Program-made: the position numbers and the translations under genes | Part shown: piece by piece, positions 47,867 through 55,940 of the stretch | Layout: each line of letters starts with the position of its first letter | Position numbering within the stretch: position 1 is the stretch's first letter | Assembly (NCBI RefSeq): GCF_000379465.1 | Contig: NZ_KB905383.1 | Location: 104,422 to 168,421, forward strand | Length of the DNA stretch: 64,000 nt | From: Sciscionella marina DSM 45152 | GTDB taxonomy: Bacteria; Actinomycetota; Actinomycetes; Mycobacteriales; Pseudonocardiaceae | Direction of reading: 5' to 3' | Notes under the pieces: generated by a model | Told to the model about the DNA's origin: nothing | Databases searched by the model: none | Seen by the model: only the letters and a program-made list of their open reading frames with translations

Positions 47867-48436
47867 CTACCGTGCATCGACCGTCGCCTCGAAGCGGATT
47901 CCCGCGGGCACGACGGACGGGGTGCCGATGCGGGCCTCGCGCGGCAGGAAGGGCAGCCGCACGGTCAGCGGGCCGATATCGCTGAGTGTCTGGTCCTCGG
48001 GGTGGGCGCTGACCTGAACGGCCTCGCCGTCCCGCGCCACCATGGCCCGGTAGTGCCGGTCCCCGAGGGCGAAGGCCGGGGAGTTGGTGCTCGCCGTCGG
48101 TTGCGCGCCGGCCGCGAAGTGCCGCACGGTGATGGCGTAGCTCAGCTTGCGCGCGTGCTGCCCGCGAAGGTCCACGGTGGAGGCGATGGCGTGGATGTCC
48201 GCGGTGTCGTCCACGGTCTCGCCGAGAAAGTCGATCTGCTCGGACTCGTGCGTGGCTTCCTGAAGAATCCTGGGGAATCCGTGCAGTTCCACCTCGGTCA
48301 GCCGGGCACCGTACAGTGCCCGTTCGCCGAACCGCTGCGCCTCGGCACGCAAGGCGCCGGTGCCGAAGATCTCCGCCATGGCAAGGCCCGCGCCGAGCAG
48401 TATGATCAGGCCGAGGGCGAGATAGACGCCTTTCAT
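47867..48436 (-). CDS. LmeA-like (DUF2993) exported lipid-binding protein
   Basis: A 189-residue protein with an N-terminal signal anchor (VYLALGLIILLGAGLAMAE) and a beta-rich domain. VELHGFPRILQEATHESEQI fits the DUF2993 core, and LTVRLPFLPREARIG is near the end. LmeA in mycobacteria is needed for mannan elongation of cell-wall lipoglycans and binds phospholipids. The assignment is by general pattern, so confidence is moderate. It lies 23 bp upstream of the methyltransferase gene. Confidence 0.6.
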   Translation of the reverse strand: MKGVYLALGLIILLGAGLAMAEIFGTGALRAEAQRFGERALYGARLTEVELHGFPRILQEATHESEQIDFLGETVDDTADIHAIASTVDLRGQHARKLSYAITVRHFAAGAQPTASTNSPAFALGDRHYRAMVARDGEAVQVSAHPEDQTLSDIGPLTVRLPFLPREARIGTPSVVPAGIRFEATVDAR

Positions 48437-48488
48437 CGGTGGTCCCTTCCGGTAATCGGTGCGCGGACCACTCTCCTGGGTGCGCTAG

Positions 48489-49709
48489 TCAGCCCGCATC
48501 GATCTGCGGTCGCACCTCGGGTGCCCCTCTGGTCTGATCCCGACCCCGAGACATCTGCAGGATTCCCCCGGCCCCGGCGAGCAGTAGCCCGCCTGTCCCG
48601 GACGCGACGAATCCCCATACCGGGCCTGCCGCGTCGAGCACGGCACCGATCAGCGGCTGGCCGATGGCGAGCCCGAGGGTGTTCGCCGAGGCCGCAAGGC
48701 CCATCGCCTCACCGCGCGCCTGCACCGGGGCCAGTGCCATGACCCGTTCGTTGTAGGTGGCGATCGTCGGGGCACAGGCGAGATTGCTGGGGAACCAGAC
48801 GATGGCGAGCACCCACCAGTCGTGCCCGGCGAGCCCCACGGGAACGGTGAGCCCGGCGAGCACGAGCAGCAGGATCACCGGGGAGATCCCGCTCGGCCGC
48901 GCCCCGTAGATGATCCCGCCGGTCGCGGATGCCACGCACATCAGCGCGACGACCAGGCCCGTCCAGCCGACCTCGCCGCCCTCGCGCAGCATCGCGACCG
49001 CGGCGAGCTCCGCCCCGGTGAGGGTGAACATCGCGCCGATCCCGATGGCGAACATCCCGATGATCGGCCCGCGCAGCCAGGTGCGCCGTGGCGGGCGTTC
49101 CTCCTCGACCTGTTCGTCGCCGCGCCGGATGCTCGGATTGAGCACACCGAGCGCGATCGCGGCGAGCACCATCGCGGCACCGACCGCGATCATCGCGATG
49201 TTCGTGGAAAGCGTGGTACACAACCAGACCCCGAGTGCGGGCCCGATCATGTAGGTCAGTTCGACCGAGATGGAGTCGAGTGAAAGGGCCGAGCGGCGCT
49301 GCGCGATCGGCACCAGCGCGGCGACCGCCTGCCTGCCGACCGACATCACCGGGAGGGCGAGCACCCCGCTGACGAACGCGGCGGGCAACAGCGCGCCATA
49401 GGGCAGCATCCAGGCGAAGCCCCAAAAGGCCGCCTCGGCCGCTGCGGTCACCACGAGAAGCTTGTACAGGCCCGCCGAATCGAGCACCCTGCCCAGCAGC
49501 GGCGAGCCGACCGCGACCCCGATCGTCACCGAGGCGGCGGCGAACCCCGCCGCGGCGTAGCCGTGTTTGAGGCCGAGCACCACGTGCAGGGTCATCACCA
49601 TGCCCGTCGCCACGAGCGGGATGCGGGCGAACATCAGCGTGGCGAACAGCGTCACCGCTCCCTTGGCGGCGAACACTTCCCGGTACGACCTCAGCGACAC
49701 ACCCTCCAT
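48489..49709 (-). CDS. MFS transporter
   Basis: A 406-residue transporter with about 12 helices. SLRSYREVFAAKGAVTLFAT starts the first helix; GVAVGSPLLGRVLDSAG is the loop 2-3 motif (motif A-like), and a charged central loop (RRGDEQVEEERPPRR) separates the two halves. It resembles actinobacterial drug or metabolite exporters. ATG 49709 is used; an in-frame GTG 36 bases upstream is a less likely alternative. It is divergent from furA. Confidence 0.88.
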   Translation of the reverse strand: MEGVSLRSYREVFAAKGAVTLFATLMFARIPLVATGMVMTLHVVLGLKHGYAAAGFAAASVTIGVAVGSPLLGRVLDSAGLYKLLVVTAAAEAAFWGFAWMLPYGALLPAAFVSGVLALPVMSVGRQAVAALVPIAQRRSALSLDSISVELTYMIGPALGVWLCTTLSTNIAMIAVGAAMVLAAIALGVLNPSIRRGDEQVEEERPPRRTWLRGPIIGMFAIGIGAMFTLTGAELAAVAMLREGGEVGWTGLVVALMCVASATGGIIYGARPSGISPVILLLVLAGLTVPVGLAGHDWWVLAIVWFPSNLACAPTIATYNERVMALAPVQARGEAMGLAASANTLGLAIGQPLIGAVLDAAGPVWGFVASGTGGLLLAGAGGILQMSRGRDQTRGAPEVRPQIDAG

Positions 49710-49761
49710 TCTGGTACGCAGGTGCAAGCGAGTTCCGGTCCGCACCCCCGGGTCGGGTTAA

Positions 49762-49780
49762 CTTGACTAATTCCAGAAAA
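49762..49780 (+). promoter_or_regulatory. Putative FurA operator in the furA-katA promoter
   Basis: CTTGACTAATTCCAGAAAA lies 20 bp before the furA ATG and overlaps a TTGACT -35-like hexamer. It closely resembles the AT-rich autoregulatory site before actinobacterial furA-katG operons, at which FurA represses its own operon until oxidised. No other sequence near the start is AT-rich. Confidence 0.7.
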
Positions 49781-49800
49781 CGTGATGTGGTTGGGGCATC

Positions 49801-50283
49801 ATGGTTCCCTCGATCCACTACGCAGACAACGCGGATGTCGAACGACTCCGCGCGGCCGGTCTGCGGGTCACCGCGCCCCGGCTCGCGGTGCTGCGCTGGC
49901 TCGCCGATCACCCGCACACCACGGCGGATCAGGTCGCCGGCGGGGTGCGCGATGAGCTCGGCACGGTGTCCACGCAGGCGATCTATGACGTGCTGCACGC
50001 GTGCAATCGTGCGCGGCTGGTGCGCCGGATCGAACCGGCCGGGCATCCCGCGAGGTACGAGACGCGAACCGGGGACAACCACCATCACCTGGTGTGCCGG
50101 GGCTGCGGCCGTACCGAGGATGTGGACTGCACCGTCGGCCCGGCGCCCTGTCTCGAACCGGCCGACACCGCGGGCTTCAGTCTCGACGAGGCCGAGGTGA
50201 TCTTCTGGGGTCATTGCCCGGACTGTCGCCGTGCACGGGAAATCGACGGAACACCCACCACGATGAAGGAGGCATCGGCGTGA
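49801..50283 (+). CDS. Fur-family redox/metal-responsive repressor (FurA/CatR-like)
   Basis: A 160-residue Fur protein. The winged-helix domain covers residues about 12-85 ([20 protein letters not shown] and [20 protein letters not shown]). Metal sites include the HHH cluster in [16 protein letters not shown] and a second Cys pair (GHCPDCRR) near the C-terminus, which likely bind structural zinc. Its neighbour is catalase with a 4-bp overlap, matching furA-catalase operons controlled by peroxide. Its own promoter has a FurA-like site. Confidence 0.93.
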   Translation: MVPSIHYADNADVERLRAAGLRVTAPRLAVLRWLADHPHTTADQVAGGVRDELGTVSTQAIYDVLHACNRARLVRRIEPAGHPARYETRTGDNHHHLVCRGCGRTEDVDCTVGPAPCLEPADTAGFSLDEAEVIFWGHCPDCRRAREIDGTPTTMKEASA

Positions 50284-51719
50284 CTGCCGCCAAGCCAACC
50301 ACCACGAACGCCGGTATTCCGGTAGGCAGCGACGACCATTCGCTCACCGCGGGCACGAACGGCCCGATCCTGCTGCAGGACCACTACCTGATCGAAAAGC
50401 TGGCCCAGTTCAACCGGGAGCGTGTGCCGGAGCGTGTCGTGCACGCCAAGGGCGGTGGCGCGTTCGGTTTCCTCGAGGTCACCGAGGACGTCAGCCAGTT
50501 CACCAAGGCCGCGCTGTTCCAGAAGGGCGCCAAGACCGACTCCCTGGTGCGGTTCTCCACCGTCGCGGGCGAGAACGGCTCCCCGGACACCTGGCGGGAT
50601 CCGCGCGGTTTCGCGATGAAGTTCTACACCGAAGAGGGCAACTACGACCTCGTCGGCAACAACACCCCGGTGTTCTTCATCCGGGACACCATCAAGTTCC
50701 CCGACTTCATCCACTCGCAGAAGCGCCGCGCGGACACCCACCTGCGGGACAACAACATGCAGTGGGACTTCTGGTCGCTCACCCCGGAGTCGGCGCACCA
50801 GGTGACCTGGCTGATGGGGGACCGCGGGCTGCCGGATTCCTGGCGGAACATGAACGGCTACGGCTCGCACACCTACCTGTGGGAGAACGCGGGCGGCGAG
50901 AAGTTCTGGGTCAAGTACCACTTCAAGACCGACCAGGGCATCGGCTACCTCACCCAGTCCCAGGCGGATGAGCTCGCCGGAACCGATGCGGACTACCACA
51001 TCCGGGACCTCTACGACGCGATCAAGCGCGGGGACCACCCGAGCTGGACCGTGTACGTGCAGGTCATGCCGTACGAGGACGCGGCGGACTACCGGTTCAA
51101 CCCGTTCGACCTGACCAAGGTGTGGCCGCACGGCGACTACCCGCTGATCAAGGTCGGCCGCTGGGTGCTCGACCGCAACCCGGAGAACTACCACACCGAC
51201 ATCGAGCTCGCCTCGTTCGAGCCGTCCAACCTGGTGCCTGGAATCGGCACCTCCCCGGACAAGATGTTGCAGGGTCGGCTGTTCGGTTACGCGGACGCGC
51301 ACCGCTACCGCATCGGCACGAACTACATGGACCTGCCGGTCAACCGCCCGCAGTCCCCGGTGCACTCGTACGCCAAGGACGGCGCGATGCGATTCCAGAA
51401 CACCGGCGACCCGGTGTACTCGCCGAACTCCTTCGGCGGGGCGCGCGCTGCCGAGAATGACGACGTGGCGACCTACGGCATCGAGGCTGAGATCGTCCGC
51501 TCCGCCTACCGCCTGCATTCTGAGGACGACGACTTCGGCCAGCCGAACACCCTCGTGAACAAGGTCATGAACGAACAGGAGCGCGAGCGCCTCATCGGCA
51601 ACGTGACCGGGCACCTCTCCGGTGGCGTGGAAGGCGAGGTCCTCGACCGTGCGCTGCAGTACTGGCGCAATGTCGACAAGACCATCGGCGACCGGATCGC
51701 GAGCAGCTTCGGCAAGTGA
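50280..51719 (+). CDS. katA: Monofunctional haem catalase
   Basis: A 479-residue small-subunit catalase. The catalytic His is in [13 protein letters not shown] (about residue 57), the Asn in [16 protein letters not shown], and the haem-binding Tyr in [35 protein letters not shown] matches the typical haem-pocket region. It converts H2O2 to water and oxygen. GTG 50280 overlaps the furA stop (GTGA), so both are translated together under the FurA site. Confidence 0.97.
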   Translation: MTAAKPTTTNAGIPVGSDDHSLTAGTNGPILLQDHYLIEKLAQFNRERVPERVVHAKGGGAFGFLEVTEDVSQFTKAALFQKGAKTDSLVRFSTVAGENGSPDTWRDPRGFAMKFYTEEGNYDLVGNNTPVFFIRDTIKFPDFIHSQKRRADTHLRDNNMQWDFWSLTPESAHQVTWLMGDRGLPDSWRNMNGYGSHTYLWENAGGEKFWVKYHFKTDQGIGYLTQSQADELAGTDADYHIRDLYDAIKRGDHPSWTVYVQVMPYEDAADYRFNPFDLTKVWPHGDYPLIKVGRWVLDRNPENYHTDIELASFEPSNLVPGIGTSPDKMLQGRLFGYADAHRYRIGTNYMDLPVNRPQSPVHSYAKDGAMRFQNTGDPVYSPNSFGGARAAENDDVATYGIEAEIVRSAYRLHSEDDDFGQPNTLVNKVMNEQERERLIGNVTGHLSGGVEGEVLDRALQYWRNVDKTIGDRIASSFGK

Positions 51720-51745
51720 TCCTCCGCGTTTCGCGGTAGCCACGA

Positions 51746-51776
51746 CGGCCCGGTGACCTCCATGGTCACCGGGCCG
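51746..51776 (+). terminator. Terminator of the furA-katA operon
   Basis: Perfect 13-bp stem CGGCCCGGTGACC, five-base loop TCCAT, and the exact complement, 27 bp past the catalase stop, followed by TTCGGTTG. Confidence 0.9.
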
Positions 51777-52150
51777 TTCGGTTGTCCGGGCGAGTTTCCC
51801 ATGCGGGGCGCGCGATTTTAGCGGTTACCAATCCGTATTGTTATTCCTACTCGAAAGGAAAGTGCGATCGAGGTACGCACGATCGGGGTTCGTGGGCGAA
51901 TAATTCGTTCGGGGAAATTGATTCCCTGCCGCGGTGACGGTTTCCACCCGTGTGGGTTCAGCACGCGCACAATCGCGATCACGTGTCACACGCCAGGGGA
52001 GTACCCGAACCGATAGTGAGTGAGTATCGCGGTAGCGCACGGTATTCGAAAAAGGCGTGCGGCCCTTTTTCGGGGGTGGTGCCGAGGCCGTGGACGGCCG
52101 CAAGATATGTGCCGTCCACGACGTTTTTCCGAACCCCCGGGAGGGCATCG
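51777..52150 (+). promoter_or_regulatory. Structured leader before small exported protein
   Basis: About 370 bp without a gene and with lower GC than its surroundings. Two hairpins lie close to the start codon: CGAAAAAGG / CCTTTTTCG (52047-52055 with 52064-52072), then a perfect 10-bp stem CGTGGACGGC / GCCGTCCACG (52089-52098 with 52111-52120) followed by ACGTTTTTCC. The second looks like an intrinsic terminator ending 22 bp before the GTG start. I recognise no known riboswitch consensus in the upstream part, where the promoter must also be. Confidence 0.55.
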
Positions 52151-52636
52151 GTGTCCACGAAACCTTTGATGAAGGCGCTGGTCGCGACCACGACCGCCGC
52201 TGTCATCGCCGTATCGGGCGTCAGCGTAGCCAGCGCGGCGCCGCAGGCCGGAAGCGGGGTGGCCACGAGTTCGACCCACGTTCTCGACAAGAGCACGGCA
52301 AAGCAGCTGTGGCACGAATTGACTTCGGCGGCCGAGCAGCGGGATGCCCCTGCGGTGAAACAGACCGCGAGCCACATCCTCGACGGTCTTCCACAGACTC
52401 GTTCGCCCGCGCAGGCGAACGAATTCAACAAGGCGCGTTCGCTGACCGCGAAGTTGCCCGATCGTACGCTGAAAGCAGGTGGTACCAATCCATTGTGCGG
52501 GCTGATCGCCTCGGTTGCCGGTGTGGTCGGCAATCTGCTGAACAGCCTGCTCGGCGCCGGGCTTCCGCTGCCCGATGTCGGCAAGCTCTGTGCTTCGGTG
52601 CCGAGTACGCCGCCGGTGCCGGTTCCGGGAACCTGA
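52151..52636 (+). CDS. Small exported protein with paired cysteines, paralogue 1
   Basis: A 161-residue exported protein from GTG 52151 (GGGAGGGC upstream). The signal peptide core is ALVATTTAAVIAVSGVSVA and cleavage probably follows ASAAP-type sequence near residue 30. A helical region follows (STAKQLWHELTSAAEQRD), and the C-terminal third is NPLCGLIASVAGVVGNLLNS ... GLPLPDVGKLC, with two cysteines. The same layout recurs in the next gene. The function is unknown; a cell-surface role is likely. Confidence 0.75.
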   Translation: MSTKPLMKALVATTTAAVIAVSGVSVASAAPQAGSGVATSSTHVLDKSTAKQLWHELTSAAEQRDAPAVKQTASHILDGLPQTRSPAQANEFNKARSLTAKLPDRTLKAGGTNPLCGLIASVAGVVGNLLNSLLGAGLPLPDVGKLCASVPSTPPVPVPGT

Positions 52637-52660
52637 AAACCGAACTCACTCCCATACCGC

Positions 52661-52690
52661 GAGGGGCGCCCGTCGATTCGGGCGCCCCTC
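52661..52690 (+). terminator. Terminator after exported paralogue 1
   Basis: Perfect 12-bp stem GAGGGGCGCCCG, loop TCGATT, exact complement, 24 bp past the stop codon and followed by CTTCGGG. It separates the two small exported-protein genes. Confidence 0.9.
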
Positions 52691-52768
52691 CTTCGGGTGG
52701 TTTCGGCTTGCTGGATCAATTTCGTGCGATAGGTTCCGGCCCAGTCGCAATCAATAGGGAGTATCGAT

Positions 52769-53179
52769 ATGTGGAAACGGACCATCGCGACCGCGGCCCT
52801 CACCGCCCTGACCTTCGGCACTTTCGGTGCGGTGGGCGCGGCGACGGCGAGTGCGCAGGAGCAGCCGGCGAACCCGGTCGCCGTGGTGCAGCCCGCCGCC
52901 GATCAGGCGCACAGCCTGCAGGACAAGGCCCGTGCACTGCTCGGCAAGCTCGAAGCGGTCAAGCTCCCGGCGAACTCCCCGAAGCAGGCGCAGCTCGACG
53001 CGGCGCGCTCGATGCTGAACTCGGTGATCGAACAGCCGAAGGTCGCCGCGGGCAACCCGCTCTGCGATGTGGTGAACACGGTGCTGAACACCGCCTACGA
53101 GCTGATGCTCAAGATCGGCATCCCGAACGGCCCGGACATCGGGCTGCCGGACTTCCCGAACCCCTGCCGCGGAATGTGA
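52769..53179 (+). CDS. Small exported protein with paired cysteines, paralogue 2
   Basis: A 136-residue secreted protein with signal peptide (TIATAALTALTFGTFGAVGA, cleavage after ATASA near residue 29). A helical part (AHSLQDKARALLGKLEAVKL) is followed by NPLCDVVNTVLNTAYELMLK ... GLPDFPNPC, the same two-cysteine pattern and similar size as the preceding gene. A GGGAG site precedes ATG 52769. It is the second member of a tandem paralogous pair. Function unknown. Confidence 0.78.
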   Translation: MWKRTIATAALTALTFGTFGAVGAATASAQEQPANPVAVVQPAADQAHSLQDKARALLGKLEAVKLPANSPKQAQLDAARSMLNSVIEQPKVAAGNPLCDVVNTVLNTAYELMLKIGIPNGPDIGLPDFPNPCRGM

Positions 53180-53191
53180 GCAGGCAGCGGT

Positions 53192-54085
53192 TCAGCGCAG
53201 CGCCGCGAGCAACTTCTCGGCGTGCCCGAGGGTTTGTTCCGGTTCCCCGGTCACACTCTGCAGGTTGACCAACACGTGCTCGATTCCGGTTCCGTCGAGG
53301 AGCCCGCCGGTGAGCGCGATGACCGTATCGAGGTCCGCGCTTGCCGGCGGGTTGATCCGCAGCACCGTCTCGATCCGCGCGGGATCCCGGCCCGCTGCAC
53401 GTGCCTGCTCGTCGATCCGCTCCCGCCGCTCGCGCAGTAGCCGGATGGTGTCCGGTTCGGCATCGGTCACCATGGGCAGCCAGCCGTCCGCGCGGTTGGC
53501 CACCCGGTCGAGCGCCGCATCGCCGAACGCCGAGAGGTAGACCGGCGGGTGCGGCCGCTGCGCGGGACGCAGTTCCTCGCGGGTCGCCGGGACGGTCCAC
53601 AACTGCCCCGCGTACTCCGCGGTGCTCTGCGTCCACAGGGTTTCGAGCGCATCCAGGCTCTCGTCGAGCCGGTTACCGCGCTGTTCGAACGGCACTCCCA
53701 TGGCCGCGTACTCCTCGGGGGACCAGCCGATGCCGAAGCCCGCGAGCAATCGTCCCGCGCTGACCAGGTCGATCGTGGTCAGGATGCGGGCCAGGAAAGC
53801 GGGCGGGTACAGCGGGGAGACCAGCACATTGCTGCCGAGCCGGACCCGTCCGGTATGCGCCGCGGCCACGCTGAGCAGTGCGAACGGGTCGAGCCGTTGC
53901 CGGTACTGTTTCGGGATCCCGGAGGTTCCCGGATAGGGCACGGACGGCTGCGCCGGGGCGATCAGCCGCTCGGCGACCCACAGGCTGTGCACCCCCGACT
54001 GCTCTGCCCGTTCGGCGAACCAGCCGACCCGGTCCGCGTACTGTGCGTGTGCGCCGAACTGCGGCAGTGAGATCCCAAGTTCCAT
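53192..54085 (-). CDS. LLM-class flavin (FMN/F420)-dependent oxidoreductase
   Basis: A 297-residue luciferase-like TIM barrel. MELGISLPQFGAHAQYADRV, then GSNVLVSPLYPPAFLARILT and GRLLAGFGIGWSPEEYAAMG, are hallmark segments of the LLM class, many of which use F420 in actinobacteria. PVYLSAFGDAALDRVANRAD is the phosphate-binding strand. ATG 54085 matches the family start; an in-frame ATG at 54118 would overlap less conserved sequence. It lies 42 bp downstream of the SDR gene and may be in its operon. Confidence 0.9.
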   Translation of the reverse strand: MELGISLPQFGAHAQYADRVGWFAERAEQSGVHSLWVAERLIAPAQPSVPYPGTSGIPKQYRQRLDPFALLSVAAAHTGRVRLGSNVLVSPLYPPAFLARILTTIDLVSAGRLLAGFGIGWSPEEYAAMGVPFEQRGNRLDESLDALETLWTQSTAEYAGQLWTVPATREELRPAQRPHPPVYLSAFGDAALDRVANRADGWLPMVTDAEPDTIRLLRERRERIDEQARAAGRDPARIETVLRINPPASADLDTVIALTGGLLDGTGIEHVLVNLQSVTGEPEQTLGHAEKLLAALR

Positions 54086-54127
54086 GTGACCACGAACACG
54101 GCGCACCCGCTCCGGCATTCCCGGCCG

Positions 54128-54862
54128 CTACGCGTTGACCCCGCCGTCGACGGTGATCGCGGTACCGGTGATGACCTTCCCGCCATCGCCCGCCAGGTGG
54201 GCGACCGTGGCGGCGATATCGTCCGCGGTGCCGTAGTGCCCGACCGGGATGCTCGCCAGTTTGCTCCGGTCGGCCCCGCTCGCCGGGTTCATCTCGGTGT
54301 CGGTGTTCCCGGGGTGCACCAGGTTGGCGGTGATGCCGCGTGGGGCGAGGTCGCGCGCGATGGCCTTGGTGAACCCGCTCAGCGCGGACTTGCTCGTCGC
54401 ATAACTGGTCAGCCCTTCGGTGCCGACGTATTCGGCGAGGCAGCTGCCGATGCTGATGATGCGCCCGCCATCGCCGAGGTGTTCCACGGCCGCGCGCACG
54501 GCGACGAATACCGAACGCAGGTGCACATCGATGGCCTCGTCGAACTGGTCGAGCCCGATCCCGTCGATGCGCCCGGTCGGGAAGATTCCCGCGCTGTTCA
54601 CCAGGATGTCGAGCCTGCCGAACTCGTCCACGGTGCGGGCGACCGCATCGCGTACCGCGGCCATATCGCGCGCGGGCGCGGCGATCGCGCGACTTTTCCG
54701 GCCCAGTGCACCGATCTTGCCCGCCACCTCCAGGGCCCGCTCGGCCGAGCTGTTGTAGGTGAGCGCGACATCCGCCCCCTGTTCGGCCAACCGTGTCGCG
54801 ATGGCGGCACCGATTCCCCTGCTGCCGCCGGTGACGAGTGCAACCTTGCCTGCAATACCCAT
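54128..54862 (-). CDS. SDR-family oxidoreductase (FabG-like)
   Basis: A 244-residue short-chain dehydrogenase. VALVTGGSRGIGAAIATRLA is the cofactor motif, NSAGIFPTGRIDGI the active-site loop, the catalytic Ser is in ISIGSCLAEY, and the catalytic Tyr/Lys are in SYATSKSALSG; the family end HPGNTDTEMNP and TVDGGVNA are kept. ATG 54862 has GAGGAG five bases upstream. Divergent to a TetR regulator that likely controls it through the palindrome at 54881-54896. Confidence 0.92.
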   Translation of the reverse strand: MGIAGKVALVTGGSRGIGAAIATRLAEQGADVALTYNSSAERALEVAGKIGALGRKSRAIAAPARDMAAVRDAVARTVDEFGRLDILVNSAGIFPTGRIDGIGLDQFDEAIDVHLRSVFVAVRAAVEHLGDGGRIISIGSCLAEYVGTEGLTSYATSKSALSGFTKAIARDLAPRGITANLVHPGNTDTEMNPASGADRSKLASIPVGHYGTADDIAATVAHLAGDGGKVITGTAITVDGGVNA

Positions 54863-54880
54863 CTGAGCTCCTCGTAATTC

Positions 54881-54896
54881 TGCAACGATCATTGCA
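54881..54896. promoter_or_regulatory. Candidate TetR operator
   Basis: TGCAACGATCATTGCA is a 16-bp near-perfect palindrome (one mismatched pair). It lies in the 84-bp gap between the divergent SDR and TetR genes, where it would repress both promoters. Confidence 0.6.
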
Positions 54897-54946
54897 CAAT
54901 AGATAGCATCGACTAGGCTCGGAGGTCAACCACGGAGAGGAGGGCC

Positions 54947-55558
54947 ATGCCAGCACCCGGCCGGCCACGCGGATTCGACCGTGACGCGGCACTGCGTTCT
55001 GCGCTGCGCTTGTTCTGGGAGCGCGGCTACGAGGCGGTCTCGATCAGCGAACTCACCGAGGCGATGGGGATCGGCGCGCGCAGCCTGTACACGGCTTTCG
55101 GCTGCAAGGAGGAGCTGTTCCGGGAAGCGGTGGAGCTCTACGGGTGCACCCCGGGGCTCGGCACCGCGACCGAGCGGGCCCTCGAAACGGCACCGACCGC
55201 GCGCGCCGCGATCGAGGCGATGCTGCGCGATAACGCCGAGATCTACGCCGATCCGGGCAGCCCGCGCGGCTGCATGGTGGTGCTCGCGGCCACGAATGTC
55301 AGCGAGGACAATGTATCGGTGCGGCTGTTCCTCGAGCAGCGGCGCCGCGCGGTCCGCGAATCGGTGCGCGCGCGGCTCGCCGCGGCCGAGGGGGAGATTC
55401 CGGGCGGCGCCGATCTCGACGCACTCGCCGATTACGCGATGACCGTGCTCTTCGGTTTGTCCGTGCAGGCCAAGGATGGTGCCTCGGTGACCGGGCTGCA
55501 CAAGGTGATCGATGCGGCGATGTTCGGCTGGGACGGCATGGTCAGAGCTTGCGCATGA
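54947..55558 (+). CDS. TetR-family transcriptional regulator
   Basis: A 203-residue regulator. The helix-turn-helix covers about residues 10-55 (ALRSALRLFWERGYEAVSIS, LTEAMGIGARSLYTAFGCKE), and the ligand-binding C-terminal domain has GCMVVLAATNVSEDNVSVR, as in the TetR_C_16/AcrR-like group. It has a GGAGAGGAGGG site. It probably regulates itself and the divergent SDR/LLM genes. Its 3' end overlaps the converging MarR gene by 17 bp. Confidence 0.92.
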   Translation: MPAPGRPRGFDRDAALRSALRLFWERGYEAVSISELTEAMGIGARSLYTAFGCKEELFREAVELYGCTPGLGTATERALETAPTARAAIEAMLRDNAEIYADPGSPRGCMVVLAATNVSEDNVSVRLFLEQRRRAVRESVRARLAAAEGEIPGGADLDALADYAMTVLFGLSVQAKDGASVTGLHKVIDAAMFGWDGMVRACA

Positions 55559-55940
55559 TCCGGTCGAGGGTGGCGAGATCCTCCGGGTCGAGCGCGCTCA
55601 GTTCCGCCGGTGGCGCGAACAGGATCGCTTCCGCCTTCCCGACGACTCGCCTTCCGGCATCGGTGATGGTGACGAGCTTGCGCCTGCGGTCCTCGGGATG
55701 CGCCTCGCGGGTGACGAGCCCGCGTTCCTCGAGGGCGTTCACGATCAGCGTGGTGTACGGGCGGTCGTTGACGAGCCGCTGAGACAGTTCACCGAGGGTG
55801 ACCGGTTCGCGGGCGATCCAGCGCAGCGCCTTGACCCGGACGAACGGCAGATCGGTCGCCTCGCTGACCTCGCGCCTGCGCTCATGGCGGTCCATCGCGA
55901 AACCGCGCATGAGCAGCCATACCTCGGTGGGTGTCGTCAT
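55542..55940 (-). CDS. MarR-family transcriptional regulator
   Basis: A 132-residue winged-helix protein. ALRWIAREPVTLGELSQRLV and PYTTLIVNALEERGLVTREA, then HPEDRRRKLVTITDAGR with the wing, are the MarR core. It starts at ATG 55940 inside the stop of the MFS pump gene (ATGA), so it is the second gene of a pump-regulator operon. The palindrome before the pump gene is the likely binding site; a ligand exported by the pump would release it. Confidence 0.9.
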   Translation of the reverse strand: MTTPTEVWLLMRGFAMDRHERRREVSEATDLPFVRVKALRWIAREPVTLGELSQRLVNDRPYTTLIVNALEERGLVTREAHPEDRRRKLVTITDAGRRVVGKAEAILFAPPAELSALDPEDLATLDRIMRKL

